DNA of 64,000 nt from Juglans regia (GCF_001411555.2 NC_049907.1:10348622-10412621), one strand, 5' to 3'; shown: positions 11,925 through 25,135, counted from the stretch's first letter. Made by a program: numbers and translations. Notes: generated from the letters alone by a model not told the origin.

Positions 11925-13079
11925 GAGTATGTCTATGTACCGTCCCGAATGGGGACTCCCCTTGCAGTCCTGCATACGTGTCTCTTGTATGAATGACCAT
12001 ACTGCACCTGATTCCATCTTCTGTCAAAATAGCAAGAAATGGGTAGTATCTGAAATCTAAAAAATTTCCATCCTCTCTTCAATTTGTGTCCGACAAAGTC
12101 ACAGTGGTCATGTCCTCCACCATTGTCGGCCTCATCCACCACCGTCAACCATCGACCACCGATCCATTGGTGTGTTCGTCTTGAGTTTGACCACTAATCC
12201 ATCTACTTCAAGCTCCGTCCGCCGGCATCGACTTGATCTTCTCATCCACCACCGTCGATCGTCAATCGTCGACCACCTAAGGAATCGTTACTCTCACCTT
12301 CTAATTTCAGCTCCCAATCGCTGCATTTTGCACTCTCTTTTCTATTTGTATAGTGTTTTTTTGGCTCTATGTCAATATGCAGCAGCTATAATTTTCTTTA
12401 TAATTTGTATATTTCCTGTTGTGCTTATTTTTCTTAATTTCCTCTTATGCTTAAATATATCAAGATGGTTCACTGGTCCATTCTTGATGTTAGTTTTGTA
12501 CTCTAAATAGATATTCTTGGTGTACAACTCGATGGGAAAATTGGAAGAAAGCACATTTGTAAGACCTACCAACATTGCTCCAAGACCTACCAACATTGAT
12601 GTAATGCCTGCCCACACTGATGCAATGCCGGCGAACATTGCTACATTCAATCAGGTATTATTATCTTATTCGAAAGCCATGTTATTGGTTTGATTTATAA
12701 TTTTGTTATAAATCATTAGTCAGTATTATTTCAGGAAATATCAAGGCTATTATATCTAGATTGGTCAACGTATAGCTATATGTATAGTACCATGGAACTA
12801 TACCACCTGCATATTTTCCACTTTTTGCATCGTGTCCAAATGCCAACCTTTTTATATGGAGAAATCTCATTTTCAAAGTAGTTATGTTCCAAGGGATTTG
12901 TCGAGGGTATATTTATGATTTGATATTGTAAATTGCAGGAACTGACAGGAACTTACAAGAGTCTCGTTTGCGCCACAAATCTCATGTCCTTTTGGACCTC
13001 CAATTCCCTATTCGGGATATTCAAATAATCTTAAGGAGGTGACAGAGGCCGATTATTCAAGAGAGAAACATGTAGATGA
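11091..13079. other. Spacer with AT microsatellite and MITE-like pieces
   Basis: No coding exon is recognised. 11680-11890 is AT-rich and MITE-like (it starts near GGAAAATGCTAGTGGAG). A TA run lies at 11893-11922. A block at 11935-11990 (GAATGGGGACTCC) resembles the ends of the inverted-repeat element near 58.3-58.5 kb. 12100-12300 is rich in CCACC/TCGAC motifs. 12555-12650 has tandem variants of ACCTACCAACATTG and could be a 5' piece of the FAR1-related pseudogene that follows. Confidence 0.45.
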
Positions 13080-15180
13080 GGCCAATACAACTACTTCAAT
13101 TATACATTTGGGGAATACTGGAAGTACCCATATTAGAGCCAACGCCGAGAAATGATGATGATGGGATTTTAGAGCCAACGTCAAGGATTTTTTTTTTAAA
13201 ACTGAGCATGAACTCATTGACTACTATAATCAATATGGAAAACAGACTGGATTTGATGTAGTGACACAAATAAGTAAAATGAAAGATGATGGGATGTTAG
13301 ATATGTAACACTTGGTTGTGCTTGTGATGGTAAGGTAGAGAACCGTACTACCAACAATTCTAAACCAAGTTTGACAACAAAGAGATTAATACAATCTTGG
13401 TTGGTGATGTCTTGCACATAACTATTGTTTAGAATGCACACAACCATGGACTAAGTCTATGAAAGGCAACATTCTTTATACATAATCGAGCTATTGATGA
13501 TTTCGTAAAAGGACAACTAGATTAACAACAAGGGAGGCATATCTATAACTCAAAGTTTTAACTCATTGGTTGTCGAGACCGATAGATTCGAGAATCTTCC
13601 ATTTATTGAAAAAGATGCACATAATTATATTGATAAGACCCGAAACCCTAGACTGGGCAAAGGGGGTGTTGATGCACTTCGTGGATATTTTGAGAGAATC
13701 TAGGATAAGAATGATGGGTTTTACTCGTTTGTGGATTTGGATGACGATGGAATATAACATTGTGCTTTTTTAGGTTGAAGCACGTAGTAGAGCACTGTAT
13801 GGGTATTTTGATAATGTTGTGACATTTGATATAACACACTTAACAATTTGATATGGCATGTCATTCACCCCTTTTATCAATATTAACCATCATGGTCAAT
13901 CAATACTTTTGAGAGTATGTTTGACATAAAGTGAAAATACTAAAACATTTATCTGGTTATTTGAAACTGTTGAAATGCATGGATGGGAGAGTTTCAAAAG
14001 CTATCATCACTGATCACAACAAGGCCATGAAAAATGTTATCGTAATAGTTTTTCAAAATATCTGGCACATAAACTGTTTGTGCCATATAATGCGAAAACT
14101 ACTAGAGAAGTTGGGTTCACATTTTGAATACAATTATGGTTTGAAGTGTGTATTGCACAAATGTGTTAATGATTGTTAGATTTCTGACGACTTTGAGAAA
14201 TCTTGGGAGGTGCTTCTTAATACTTACAATTTGCACAAGCATGTATGGCTTCGAAGTCTGTATAGTGAGTAAATGTATTGGATTCATATATATCTAAAAG
14301 ACACATTTTGGGCTACAACGAGCACAACTCAAATGAGTAAGAGCATGAATGTATTTTTTTTGAAGGATTTGTATATTCAAAGACCACGTTAAAAGAATGT
14401 TTTTATCAATTTAACAATGCATTTAGGAAGAAAGTAGAGAATGAGATGACAACGGATTTTCACTCATATAACTACACAATCTCATGTATATCTCATTTAC
14501 CCGTGGAAAAGAAATTTCAAGAAGTGTACACTAATTCAAAGTTTAAGAAAGTACAACTTGAAGTAATAGAGATTATCTATTCTCATTGTGTTCTCAACAA
14601 AACTGAAGGGGTGATTTCAAGATATCAAGTTAATGACCAGAGACAAGTTAAAGACTGTATCCAACGAGTTACTTATCAAGCATACTTCAATGAAGATGAA
14701 TGCATGTGCGAACTATTTGAGATAAGAGGAATTATATGTAGGTACATTCTTACAATTTTTTTCTGTAAGAGATGTTCGATCGTTGTCGAAAACATACATT
14801 ATGGACAGGTGGAAGAAGGACATTAAACGTAGATATACTCTCATTCGAAAAGTTACAATGACTTGAGTGGTAAACCAGTTGCTGGTAAGTACTCTAGTTT
14901 GATAAAGATATGCTACGAAATGGCCACAAATGCAGTAGAAAGTGAAAATAATTCCCTAGACATGGCACATAAGTTATAGGCATGAATTTAATTTACACAA
15001 AGAAAACTCCAGCCCACGCTTGCAAATACTGGTACTTCCATTGATGTCGAAACTGGAAGTTTGAATAAAGTGTCGAGTCCTCATGTTGTTAGAGGCTAAG
15101 AGAGGACCTCATCAAATAGGAGACAACCTACAATAGAGAAGTTGCAGAATAGATCAAAAACCAGAAATAAACACCCTAGT
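13080..15180 (+). pseudogene. FAR1-RELATED SEQUENCE (Mutator-derived) pseudogene
   Basis: Reading across three + frames recovers the FAR1/FRS layout. A FAR1 DNA-binding region at 13200-13560 contains pieces such as CACDGK and NHGLS. A MULE-type transposase domain at 13600-14170 contains ARSRALYGYFDNVVTFD and KAIITDHNKAMKNVI. A SWIM-type region near 14695-14765 reads CMCELFEIRGIICRY, where the expected C-X-H ligand is C-R-Y. The stretch 14446-14826 is the longest open piece (126 aa). Many frameshifts and stops separate the parts, so no full product can be made. FRS proteins are transposase-derived transcription factors in far-red signalling; whether this copy was a host FRS gene or a transposon is not settled here. 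No terminal inverted repeats were found. Confidence 0.82.
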
Positions 15181-16091
15181 GGCACGCGATAGAGGCAAAA
15201 TGTGAGATGATTTGTTTATGATTTAATATAGGCAGAGTTTAATTTTTTTACTTATTTAATTTGTTTAAATATTCAAATCGCATGTTTGAAAGATGTATTC
15301 AACCCAACAGGTGTGATAGTGTTACCTAACACACAAAAAAGTGTTTTTTTGCAGGTATATATTACTCTTTTCTTTTGTTTTTATGCTAAAGAAATAATGA
15401 GATTTTTAGTTATAATTAATTTTCTAAACTACTTGTAGGTGGACTTCCAATATCATGGCCTCCTTGACTATTGATGATCATATTTGCATGATGATCGTTG
15501 TTTGTAATGAGATTTGTATAGGTTTGGCTTAATGAGATTTGCATGATCGTTAAGAGATGAGAAGACTGTGTAGACTGTTGTATTTGGACTACGTTCAGAA
15601 AATAGGTTCATGTATTTTGTAACTTCATTTGTATAACTCAATGGAATCATGAAGCGTTCAGTGTAATGTTGTAACTCAATATACTTTGCAACTTGTTCGA
15701 GTAAACCATTGCAAGAGAAAGACACTAGGAAACTCGTAAAAGTCTTGAAATATTATGATTTATATAGATGAGATAATTTTGATGACTTGAATGGTGTTTT
15801 ATGCATTTTAATCATTTTATGAGTATGGATTGGTATAAATTTTGGTGGACAGGATGATGGATTCGTATATGAAAATGATTACAGGATTGGTACAAATTTT
15901 GGTTACAAACCAGATTGGTCATTATAATTTTCTAAATCCTAGTAGTGTATGCTGCCATCATTTTTCTCATGTTCAATTTGCCATCATTTATATTCTAAGA
16001 GTATTGAAAACATAACAATACAAATTGTTGATTAAAACATAACAACACTTAATAATATATTAAATAAATATTACATGTTAGAGTTTGGTAC
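15181..16091. other. Spacer downstream of the FAR1-like pseudogene
   Basis: AT-rich sequence, probably the decayed 3' flank of the FAR1-related copy. No gene or confident repeat was recognised. Confidence 0.35.
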
Positions 16092-17640
16092 TGTAACACC
16101 CCCTTCCCTATGGCTAGGAGTGTAACGTGTTTCTCATAAAATATAGCCTGACAAGAAATCTCATATTTAATAATAAAAAAATATTTACTTCCTAAAAGAA
16201 ATATTTAATAAAAACATGTCTTCAAATAATATTAAAAGAAACAAAAGAATAAAATTTGTCATAAAAAAATAATTTATTCTAAGAAGTATGGGGTTTAATC
16301 AACTGTTCCATATAATCCTAGTCTACCTGCTCATGTTCATCATCCTCACCTAGTGGTTAAAAACATGAAATAAAACTAAAATGCATCGAAGACTCTGTAA
16401 AAAACTCATTATAACGTAAACATAATAAATGTAGGATTTTTCATAAAACATTTCAGGTTGCGAATTTAAATTTATGATCATTCATACATAGGGTCATGTC
16501 ATGCATGACTTATCTTAAATTATCTGACTTATCATATTTATCTTATAGGCCAACACGCTTAATCTTATGTGCAAGGTGCACCGGCCCCACGTCTACTGGT
16601 CACAAGGGGAGCCGCTAATAGTATTTTAGTATACTATAATAAGCAACGCTTAGGTTCGTGGCTGACACGTCCACCCATAAAACTGCCTTGGTACCATGCA
16701 ACAGAAAAGCATTGTATTGATTGATTATTGAATGAAAAGTTTCATTTCAAAAAATAAAAAATAAAGAAAGCTTACGTAACTTGATCATAAAAAGCTTACA
16801 TGTCTTTATGTAAGGTGAGATGCATAACATATATGATACGTACATAATTTTAAAATGTTGAATTAAAAGTTATGCCAAATTTAACATATTCATGGACTAT
16901 GATAAATGATATGCTTGCATAAATTGTGACATATGTGGTAGGTAAAAGAGGTTATCAAGAATTAGCTTTAGTAATAATAATCTAATTATGTGATAATCCT
17001 AATTTATGATCAAACTACTTACCTTGTGTCGCTAATTCTAAAATCTTGCTACACAAATTGTTACCTATACGAAATGCCATATGTCACTAATTTTCTAGAA
17101 AAAATATATTATAATATTTTACTTAATTAAATAAATACTATGGAGAGAACTTTAATAATTATTCTATTATATACCAAATTAATAAATATTAAAATGATTT
17201 AAATAGTAATAACGTATCTTCACTTAAATTGTAACTTAGTAGGAAATTATATTTTACCTAAACTTAATCAATTAAATAGTGAAGCTCATTTCATAAATAG
17301 ACTTGATCATATTTATAGCGCAAAAATATAAATTAAACTTTTATGATTTACTATAACAATTTGATTGTAAAAATTATACTTAGTAATATAATTAAAATCT
17401 CATAAATATTTCATGTCTTAGTGTAAGTAATAGACTCCAAATAATACAAGTAGACTATAAAATAAGCTTAAAGTGCATAATAACACGTTTAAATATTAAT
17501 ATCATGTATGTAACAATTTTTAGAAACTTGATCATGTTTTTCGAAACAAGTGCTGCAGAACAGTGAAATAAATGGAAATTTTGTGGTAGTCTGACGTATC
17601 CTTTATGTGTAATGGCTACGAGTAATTTTCTTAAAAAGGC
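16092..17640 (+). mobile_element. Probable LTR (solo or fragment), Ty3-like
   Basis: It begins with TGTAACACCCC, a common start of plant Ty3/Gypsy LTRs, and has the mixed AT-rich and short GC-rich texture of an LTR (the block GTGCACCGGCCCCACG near 16575). A piece around 17060 (GTTACCTATACGAAATGCC) resembles 37826-37865 (GTCACCTGTACGAAGCACC), suggesting two members of one family. No internal gag-pol was seen. The 3' limit is uncertain. Confidence 0.4.
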
Positions 17641-17710
17641 AACAAGCTTGTGATTTGATTTAACACTGGAAGAAAAGTTGCATGTCTAACTTGCATTTAG
17701 GCTATACGTA

Positions 17711-18635
17711 TAGGGCTACAAATGTAATTTGTTCGATAGCTCGCTCGATACTTGTTTTGTTAAATTTGAATCAAACTCGATTCGTGAACAAAAAAAAAAA
17801 AAAAAAAACTCATCCGGGAAAACAGATATCCGTTTTTTTAATAAATGACAGATACCCAATAAAACTCAATTCAACTCAGCTAAGGCTCGTTAGAACCTGC
17901 TCTTTTATGCCCGAGTCGACTCGTTAGTTCAACTCGATTAAAGCTCATTCATATATTGATATAAATATACATACACCTATATATATATATATTAGCTAAT
18001 AATATAAGCATAGCAATTTTACAGTTAAAATATATAATATATAACCTAATTACTTATGCCTATATATTGAATATACTTCATAGTTATATTTTATAATTTT
18101 TACAATAATTAGTCGATAAGATTTAATAATTTCATATACTAGTATGTGGAAACTATATATGAAATAAATATATGCTATCATATTATGTGTATGTATTAAT
18201 AATTTATCTAGGTATATAATATATTGTTAATATGGATAAATATCAACTAGTTAGATATTAATTATTTATAAAAAATTGAAAATCTTATAATTTAATAGAT
18301 GTTCTACTTGTTAGTTGCACAAATTTAATATTAGACCTTTTATTTTTTATTTATCTAAGTTATTTTTTATTATATCTTCTTCAAAAATATAAAAAATAAT
18401 AATCAACTTGAGTCGAGCTCGAGTTCGAGTTCGGCTCGACTTGACTCAAACTCTTTTTTGGACGAAATCGAAGTCGAATTGAAAATTTAGTTTATCGAGT
18501 TGAGTTGAAACAAAATAAAAATCTCAAACTCAACTTGAGCTCAAACTCAAATTTTTTGAGTCGAGCCGAATTTGGTAAGTTAAAGACCGGCTTGGCTCCG
18601 CTCGATAAAAGCATTTTAGTAATAGTTTACACTTA
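17711..18635. mobile_element. hAT-like non-autonomous element with CGAGCT-type subterminal repeats
   Basis: It starts TAGGGCTACAAATG and ends near GTTTACACTTA. Both ends carry clustered CTCGA/TCGAG motifs (GAGCTCGAGTTCGAG near 18415) around an AT-rich core, as in the better-defined hAT elements of this window. A clear 8-bp duplication was not found, so boundaries and family are tentative. Confidence 0.4.
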
Positions 18636-18713
18636 TATGTGCTTTATGAAAAGCTAAGTACTATGGTCAAGGGCACAATGGTAACATCTTTTAAAAAGTT
18701 TGGCAGGATATAA

Positions 18714-18932
18714 AGAATCTCGTTTGTTTTCACAAAACTTCTCAACTCATCTTATCTCATCTAATTATTACAATTTTTTCAAATTTTCATACAAAATAAA
18801 ATAAACAATTCAACTTTTTCAAATCCGAAAACAAAAATAATATTAAAAAAATATATTCCAACAATATTTTATTCAATTTTTAACTTTCATCTCAACTCAT
18901 CTCATCTCATCTGTGAAAACAAACGAGGCTTT
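18714..18932. mobile_element. Tourist-like (PIF/Harbinger) MITE
   Basis: Inverted ends CTCGTTTGTTTTCAC and GTGAAAACAAACGAG flank the shared AT-rich core (ACAAAATAAAATAAACAATTC). About 215 bp. The exact duplication is unclear. Confidence 0.75.
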
Positions 18933-19509
18933 AAAGTACTTTCATAACAAGCAACCATTCATTTACTTAAGGGAGAGCGGTCGTGCAGCAGATAAGAGTT
19001 CGAGACTCACCAAGAGAGAAAAGACGCCGTGCAATAGAGTTGGGCTGAGGTGAACACGTCAGCAACTATTGGGGTTTAGTGGTGGTGAAAAACAGATAAA
19101 ACCTCCTTGTTCCGTTAGATCAAGAGTAACGTGGAGTGAAGAAAGTGAGGGATTGATGTGGCTTACCGAGAATGGGCAAAGGACGTCAGATCACAGTGGT
19201 TGAGCCTAAAACACCGGTGACAACGGTTTCTGGTAGAACAAAGATTAAATTTTTGTCGTAGTTTGGTTTAGGAAAACAAATCGTGGAGGGAGAGGGCAGA
19301 TATGTGACGATGGCTTACCGAGAATGGAAGAGACGCAAATTTGGGTGGCTGGATTGAGTTCAACGACGGTGGCAGCTTCGTGGAGGGAAGACGGCGGATT
19401 TCAGTTGGCCTGATTTGCAGTGGGGACCAAATGGTGGTTTTCCTCACATTGAATTTGGTTGGGTTGGTTATTCCCGAGGTGAGGTGGTTTATTGTGTTGT
19501 TGGGTGTTG
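18933..19509. other. Spacer with a short internal direct repeat
   Basis: TGGCTTACCGAGAATGG occurs at about 19159 and 19311. The stretch is GC-richer than its surroundings and has a purine-rich gene-leader texture, but no protein was recognised. Confidence 0.35.
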
Positions 19510-19821
19510 GTTTTTTTTTTTAAATTTAATCTGGGGTGTAATGCGTGATTAACAATGGCTTGAACAGAGGAGAACTAAGGTGAGAAAGTTGTGTTTTGAT
19601 TTCTTGGTTGTTGGCAATTGCATTTGATGTGTTTTGAGGAGTTGGTAGATGGAGGATATATAGATGGGAACTATCTTGGAGTGTTCAATTGAAAGTGTTT
19701 CACGAAATTTACAGGAGAATGACTCTGTATGTTCACCGAAAATTGAGGGATAACAATTGGGGTAGGGTGCAGTGAAGAGAGATTTATTTATAATAAATTT
19801 CGGTATAGTTAAAACAGACTT

Positions 19822-20013
19822 GGGGCTCAATTGGATACAAAAATTATCTCATCTAATCATTACAATTTTTTTAAATTTTCACACAAAATATAATAAATAA
19901 TTTAACTTTTTCAAATCTAGAAATAATAATAATATTAGAAAATAATATTCTAACAATATTTTATTCAATTTATATAAAACTATATCATCTCATCTCACTA
20001 ACCAAACGAGCCC
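19822..20013. mobile_element. Tourist-like MITE (in duplication copy 1)
   Basis: Ends GGGGCTCAATTGGAT and ACCAAACGAGCCC are imperfect inverted repeats around the family core. The same MITE occupies the equivalent place in copy 2, so it predates the duplication. Confidence 0.75.
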
Positions 20014-20048
20014 TTAGGCACGTTTTTCACATAGGGAGGATTTGATAA

Positions 20049-20441
20049 GAGCACTCACAATGGATTATTCATCCTATCCTTTAAAATACATCACCAAAAC
20101 TTACTTTTTCTATTTTACATACTGATTTTTACAATATACTATACATTAGCTTATCTATTTTTTTCTTCATGTCATTTAAATATTATACTTTTTAATCTTT
20201 TTTTATTTATTTCAAATTTTTTATTTAACTACTAATGATATCCTCATATCTTTTGATATTTACAATATCTCTCCATATACAATGTCATATAATTATGTTA
20301 TATTTTAAATTAATCCAAATCTATAAGCTAAATCAAAATATAAATTAATTCAAAAAATAAAAAGAACAAATTATATAATAAAATTAATCCAAATTAGATG
20401 GATTTGATATTTATTTGATATTTTTGTATAACCTATAGCAA

Positions 20442-20477
<36 letters not shown>

Positions 20478-20775
20478 ATATTAAAATTAAAGTTGCATTG
20501 TTGAGGAGAGTAGCAGACAAGGAAGTATATTTCATATGAAAATTAACGTTAGAGGTGCAGTATCGTGTAGATCAGTACGTGGGAGACTGATTGATGAGGG
20601 AGAAATGATTAAAAAATAATTTACAATTGTGAACAGTTACCGCTAGATGTAGCAGTAACACTGTAGTCAACTGTAAATTATAGATAAAATAGATAATCCA
20701 TTGGATGCAACTTTTAGACCATTTTCTTTAAATTATACAGAAATTGAGGTTTTACATGATCAGTTGGGAGTGCTC
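20049..20775. mobile_element. Harbinger-type non-autonomous element with TAA duplication
   Basis: The element starts GAGCACTCACAATGG and ends TTGGGAGTGCTC, giving inverted ends of GAGCACTC type. It is flanked by TAA on both sides (20046-20048 and 20776-20778). The paralogous copy at about 23783 reads TTTGGTAATTCAC with a single TAA and no insert, an empty site. 727 bp, AT-rich, no open frame of note. The 3-bp TWA target and GAGCA-type ends fit PIF/Harbinger. Confidence 0.85.
20448..20473. repeat. (TA)n microsatellite
   Basis: A TA run lies inside the Harbinger-type element. Confidence 0.85.
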
Positions 20776-22105
20776 TAATTCACTAGAAATTTATTGTTTA
20801 CATTCGAAAAAATTAATACAGATTTTGGATTAAATATTTATAATAAAACAAATACTCAATATTATAAAAATAAATAATAAAATGATTAAATTTATTTATA
20901 TATCCCCAAATTAGGATCGGTATGTTAAAGGTACACAGTTCCTAGAGAAGATTAACAAATGTTATACACCTATTACAACCTTAACAAAGTTACACAGTTT
21001 GATACACATTTACTTAATCTGCAGTTATTCTTGATCTTATCCAACAACATGAGATTAAAATTGAAAGTATCCAATGCACGCAGAGTAGCATGCGTGTATG
21101 GCTAATATCTTCCATTTGACCTTGAAGCTCTTCTTGATCATTAAGAAATCCCAACACTCTATTTTGGATGTTATCCTCCAGTTTTTAGATCTTTTTTTTT
21201 GCACGTTGGAGTTTTTTCTTTCTCTTTTAGACTTTTTGCTCTCTTTTGAAGGTAAAATTCTCTTTCCTTAAAAATTTCTTTTTCATTTTCTTCTTCAATA
21301 TATGTCCATAAAAACTAGTTGCAGCATGCCCTTCCCTGTAACAAACAGCTTGTAAATCATTGTGAAAAATTACGATTACTTCAACAATGTAGGAAAGTAA
21401 AAGTACACCAACAAGAGTAATTTGTATTGACCTCCTTATCGTATTTTGGACAAGAAATAAAAGGTCATTTTGGATTTCTTACGATGTTCAAGAATTTGAG
21501 ACGTACCATCAACTCGCATAAATACTTTGGAGTATGATTCGAATAAAGATCAACCAAACAAGATGAAAAATGTGATAAAGACATTGCATATCAACAACAC
21601 GAACAACCTTGAAACAAGTAAAGAGACTGCTGCAACATAACAAAGAATTCATGGATTATATAATATAAAAAAAAATATTGAAGCTTTTGAAATAGACTGG
21701 TTGTTGTAACATAACAAAAGTATATTTGCTTCATGAGTAAGCAAAGGGCAGTGCAGTAATAGAGGGCTTTAAAACCTTGATTGCTGCAAAACTGGTATTG
21801 GACATGTGTCTCAACATACTTTGAATGTCAATGAAAATACAAAGTTTTAATTCAATTACAACAACATAAATTAAAAAACAAATTCTTTCAACAAAAAGTC
21901 CATATTTGAATATGTCAGTCATGACCATTACGCTATGAGAATTTCAACTAATGATTTTAGCTACATAAATGATCTTTTGGAAAGTTTGTGGATAATTTAG
22001 TATTTTTCCAAAAACCTTTATCCCCTTATTAATCCCAGATGATTGTAGCCAGAGTATTAGCATAGGTTTTGAGTGCTCCAATGATTGCATGAGAGCTTCT
22101 TATTT

Positions 22106-23242
22106 GCCTTTGGAATCATGATGACAACGACCACAAAAGTTTGGCATTCAAGGAGCACTTAGCTAGGATCCAATGCCTGCTTTGGTTAATGAATCACAGA
22201 AGTATCCTGTTGAGGCTGTCATCGGTTTTAAAATGATAAAATGCCATAATTGATCAGGAGTCTGCATGCAAACTGAACCATATATTGACTTCCCCAAAAT
22301 TTAGATGTACAATGGCAAACCTAATAAAGAAATACATCGCTCCAAGTTCTGGGGTAAACTATTCAAAAGAACAGAAGATCATGCTAGTCAATGTACAACT
22401 TTCAGATGTACCAAAAGGAATCTTCAATACCATAAAAAGCCTTCGTTTGTTCAATCACACTTGATATTACATTTTTCCATTTCACTTGGGCATTTAGAGG
22501 ATGTAGCAAAATTGATTGTTTTCTCAAGTTTCATTTTCTGATATAGACTCTCCAAGCTATAGTCCAAATATCCTCGTATGTTTTAATCATAGGATACTTG
22601 CAAAGAAGTAAATTCAACTCAAACTCATATTTCAACCTAACAAAGATGCAAAACCTCATTTGTATAAGGAGGAGTAAGTCCTACTCTATTATTTCAATGA
22701 AGTGCAGTGGCTTCCAAAAATTCCTTTATTTTTTTCCTACCAAATTGTTAATTGATTTTTTCTTCAAATTTGGGTTTTGGTTTATTTAAGTAGAACTTGA
22801 TTTTCTATCAAACTTATAGTAGAAAATAAAAATCCACCATCCAATCCAAGTGAGCCTAAAAGCAAACATTTGGTGGGCAAAAACAAAAACAAAAACCTAT
22901 CATCCAATCCACGTCCTTTCGCTCCCCCACTCCCATTTTCCAAGCAACCAACCAGAAACTCAATGAGAATAGAAGTAACAAAAATTAAGAAGGAACATAG
23001 TTTGTAGATAGAATATCGAACAAAGAAAGAAAAAAGGACACCAAAGTCGTTACCTTGCTAAGGAAGGGGATGGCGGTCTCTAGCTGACGAAGGGTATGAC
23101 TGTTAGGGCTAAGGAAGGGGATGGACTTTAGGGCTCAGATAGGAATCAGTCTTTTTTCATGTGAGGCTTCAATGAAGTCTTTCTCACTAAATGAAACGAT
23201 GTATTTTTTCACTGAATGAAACTTCACGTAGGGCGTGTATGA
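22106..23242. other. Spacer between the two duplicated copies
   Basis: AT-rich; no protein recognised. AAGGAAGGGGATGG is repeated at about 23061 and 23113. No primer-binding-site or polypurine-tract pattern was seen at its edges, which weakens an LTR reading of the flanking copies. Confidence 0.4.
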
Positions 23243-25135
23243 TGTGTTGGTTTTTTTTTTTTTTTTTTATCTGGAGTGTAATGCGTGATTAACAAGAATA
23301 TGAATAGAGGAGAACTAAGGTGAGAAAGTTGTGTTCTAATTTCTTGGTTGTTGGCAGTGGTGTCTAATGTGTTTTTAAGAGTTGGTAGAGGGAGAATATA
23401 TAGATGGGAACCATCTTGGAGTGTTCAATTAAAAGTGTTTCAGGGAATTTGCAGGAGAATGACTCGGTGTGATCACCGAAAATTGAGGGATAGCAAAGGG
23501 GGTGGGGTGAAGTGAAGAGAGATTTATTTGTAATAAATTTCGATATACTTAAAACTGACTTGGGGCTCGATTGGATACATAAATCATCTTATCTCATCAT
23601 TACAATTTTATTAAATTTTCACACAAAATATAATAAACAATTCAACATTTTCAAATCTCAAAACAATAAAATATTAAAAACTAATATTCTAACAATATTT
23701 TATTCAATTCATATAAAACTATTTCATCTCATCTCACTATCCAAACGAGCCCTTAGACACATTTTTCACGTAGAGAGGATTTGGTAATTCACTAGAAACT
23801 TTCTGTTTACATCCGATAAAATTAATACATATTTTGGATTAAATATTTATAATAAAATTCAATAAATAAATACTCAATATTATAAAAATAAATAATAAAA
23901 TGATTAAATTTATTTATATATCCCCAAATTAAGGTCGGTATGTTAAAGGTATACAGTTCCTAGGTTTGAAGATTAACAAAGGTTATAAACCTATTATAAC
24001 CTTAACAAAGTTACACAGTTTGATACACGTTTACTTAATCTACAATTGTACTTGATCTTATCCAACAACATGAAATAAGAATTGCAAGTCTCCAATACAC
24101 GCAAAGTAGCATGCGTGTATGGCTAATATCTTTCATTTGACCTTGACGCTCTTTCCGATCATTAAGAAATCCCAACACTCTATTTTGGATGTCATCCTCT
24201 CTTGTTTAGATCTTTTTTCTTGCATGTTGAAATTTTTCTTTTCTCTTTTAGACTTCTCCCTCTCTTTTGGAGGTGAAATTCTCTTCCCTTAAAAATTTTT
24301 CTTTCATTTTCTTCTTCAATCTATGTCCGTAAAACCTAGTTGCTGCATGTCATTTTCTATAGCAAACAGCTTGTAAAATTATTGTGAAAAATTACGATTA
24401 CTTCAACAATGTAGGAAAGTAAAAGCACACCAACAACAATAATTTGTATTGACCTCCTTATTGTACTTTGGACAAGAAAAAAAAAAGGTCGTTTTGGATT
24501 TTTTGAGATGTTTGAGAATTTGAGACGTACCATTAACTCACATAAATACTTTGGAGCATGATTCAAATAAAGATCAACAAACAAGATAAAGAATATGATG
24601 AAGACATTGCTTATCAGCAACACGAACAACCTTGAAACAAGTAGATAGACTGTTACAACATAACAAAGAATTCATGGATTTAATAATAAATGAAAAAAAA
24701 AATATTGAAGCTTTTGAAGTAGATAGGTTGCTGCAACATAACAAAAATATATGTACTTCATGAGTAAGCAGGGGCAATGCAGTAATAGAGGGCTTTAAAA
24801 CCTTGATTGCTGCAAACCTGCCATTGGACATGTGTCTCAATATACTTTGAATGTTAATAAAAATTCAGAGTTTTAATTGAATTACAACAACATATATTAA
24901 AAAACAAATTATTTCAACAAAAAGTCCATATTCGAATATGTCCTTCATGACCATTACACCAAGATAATTTCAACTAATGATTTTAGTTACATAAATTATC
25001 TTTTGGAAAGCTTGTAGATAATTCGGTTTTTTTCAAAAACCTCTAGCCCCTTATTAATCCCAGATGATTGTAGCCAGAGTTTTAGTGTAGGTGTTGAGTG
25101 CTCCAATGATCGCATGAGAGCTTCTTATTTGCAGG
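23243..25135. repeat. Direct duplication, copy 2
   Basis: Counterpart of 19510-22105 in the same orientation. It lacks the 727-bp Harbinger-type insertion and so preserves the pre-insertion target. The two copies differ at many positions, implying an old event. Its 3' neighbour (from 25136) is unrelated to that of copy 1. Confidence 0.8.
23562..23752. mobile_element. Tourist-like MITE (in duplication copy 2)
   Basis: Ends GGGGCTCGATTGGAT and ATCCAAACGAGCCC are near-perfect inverted repeats around the shared AT-rich core. Confidence 0.8.

Larger units (their letters stand above)
19510..22105. repeat. Direct duplication, copy 1
   Basis: Aligns by eye with 23243-25135 from a TGTTGGTTTTTT start to GAGAGCTTCTTATTTGC at the end, with many substitutions and small indels. 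Shared landmarks include GTAATGCGTGATTAACAA, a Tourist MITE, and ATCCCAGATGATTGTAGCC. Copy 1 is longer because it carries a 727-bp insertion at 20049-20775. Minus-strand open frames are short and broken; I do not recognise a protein. The copies could be a tandem segmental duplication or two members of one unclassified repeat. Confidence 0.8.

Noticed and set aside
19510..25135. Intact LTR retrotransposon with 1.9 kb LTRs
   Set aside because: No primer-binding site, polypurine tract, gag-pol or flanking 5-bp repeat was seen; left as an unclassified duplication.
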